Source: Acidobacteriota bacterium
GTDB taxonomy: Bacteria; Acidobacteriota; Terriglobia; Bryobacterales; Bryobacteraceae
Assembly (NCBI GenBank): GCA_947505565.1
Contig: CANNLB010000181.1
Coordinates: 1-6,258, forward strand
Length of the DNA stretch: 6,258 bases
Direction of reading: 5' to 3'
The notes beneath the pieces were generated by a model. That model ran no database searches. It saw nothing but the letters and a program-made list of their open reading frames with translations, and was not told the DNA's origin. A program made the position numbers and the translations under genes. Numbering within the stretch: position 1 is the first letter of the stretch; each line of letters opens with the position of its first letter. This document shows positions 5,599-6,258 of the stretch, one piece after another.

Positions 5599-6258
5599 AT
5601 GCGTCTTTACTACGACAACCCCTATTCCACGTCGTTTGAGGCGCAAGTGCTGGAGACTCAGCAAGAAGGCCGTCGGGTGTATCTCGACCAGACGGCCTTC
5701 TACCCGACTTCAGGCGGGCAGTTACACGACTGGGGGACACTGAACGGCGTGGCCGTTCTGGATGTCGTCGACGAAGACGACGGGCGGATTGCGCATTTAC
5801 TGGCGGGGCCTTTGACGAGGACGGCGGTCGTAGGGGAGATCGATTGGGGGCGGCGGTTTGACCATATGCAGCAGCACAGCGGCCAACATTTGCTGTCGGC
5901 GGTGACGCCGCATTTGACGGTCGGGGTCCACCTGGGATTGGAGACGTCGACGGTTGACTTGGCGACGGAGAGACTGGATGTGGTGGCGCTCGAGGATCTG
6001 GCGAACGCGGAAGTGTTCCGGAATCGGGCGGTGGCGGTGAGCTATGAAGACGCCGAGACGGCGCAGGGATTACGGAAGGCGACGGAGCGAGTGGGGACCA
6101 TTAGAATTGTGACGATGGATGGGCTGGACCGTTCCGCCTGCGGTGGGACGCATGTGCGGGCGACGGGGGAGATTGGCCCGATTTGGATTCGAAAGACGGA
6201 GAAGATTCGGGGGAATCTGCGGGTTCATTTTCTGTGCGGCAATCGGGCGCTACCAGCG
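5599..6258 (+). CDS. AlaX-type alanyl-tRNA editing protein, N-terminal part (cut by window edge)
   Basis: A stand-alone homologue of the AlaRS editing domain, which hydrolyses mischarged Ser-tRNA(Ala) or Gly-tRNA(Ala) in the cytoplasm. The frame is open for 220 codons from ATG 5599 to the window end. The first part (MRLYYDNPYSTSFEAQV, VYLDQTAFYPTSGGQLHDWG at 27-46) matches the beta-barrel N-terminal module of AlaX proteins. The zinc/editing motifs are complete: HSGQH (93-97, an HxxxH motif) and CGGTH (181-185, a CxxxH motif). No class II aminoacylation domain precedes it, so this is not AlaRS. Longer AlaX relatives carry a DHHA1 domain after this point, and the missing C-terminus would tell. 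There is no Shine-Dalgarno sequence, and the start lies five bases after the upstream stop, so translation is probably coupled to the exported protein gene. Confidence 0.92.
   Translation, partial: MRLYYDNPYSTSFEAQVLETQQEGRRVYLDQTAFYPTSGGQLHDWGTLNGVAVLDVVDEDDGRIAHLLAGPLTRTAVVGEIDWGRRFDHMQQHSGQHLLSAVTPHLTVGVHLGLETSTVDLATERLDVVALEDLANAEVFRNRAVAVSYEDAETAQGLRKATERVGTIRIVTMDGLDRSACGGTHVRATGEIGPIWIRKTEKIRGNLRVHFLCGNRALPA

Overview
The window looks like chromosomal DNA of an acidobacterium from the Solibacter/Bryobacter group. The best clue is the C-terminal half of the secreted protein at 3836-5593. It matches my memory of the TIGR03437 domain, a module first described from Candidatus Solibacter and heavily expanded in that lineage. 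GC content is high and the genes are tightly packed. The taxonomic call is inference; no rRNA or other marker gene is present.

Layout. Positions 1-828 (minus) hold the N-terminal 276 codons of glycogen branching enzyme GlgB, cut by the left edge. Nine bases away and divergent lies a two-gene plus-strand operon: a short adenosine-deaminase-superfamily enzyme (838-1728) and a NUDIX hydrolase of the ADP-ribose pyrophosphatase type (1733-2266). The NUDIX gene runs 18 bp into the convergent serine O-acetyltransferase gene cysE (2249-2896, minus). Upstream of cysE is a leader with a promoter-like sequence, then a probable small two-helix membrane protein (3040-3366, minus). Divergent from that is nuoA (3405-3761, plus), which stands alone without nuoB. 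Next come a 585-residue exported protein with three Ig/BACON-like repeats plus the TIGR03437-type domain (3836-5593) and, five bases later, the first 220 codons of an AlaX-type alanyl-tRNA editing protein (5599-6258), cut by the right edge.

How the genes relate. The deaminase and NUDIX genes form a plausible nucleoside/nucleotide clean-up pair, although the deaminase may instead act on aminodeoxyfutalosine in menaquinone synthesis. The other genes are housekeeping functions (glycogen, cysteine, respiration, translation quality control) that do not form one pathway. I see no mobile element, CRISPR array, rRNA or tRNA, and no convincing new multi-gene system.

The points most worth a second look are a change in strand C/G bias across the window that does not follow gene direction, two start regions arranged as for leaderless mRNAs (nuoA and glgB), the orphan nuoA, the compact deaminase, and the unexpected coupling of a secreted repeat protein to alaX.
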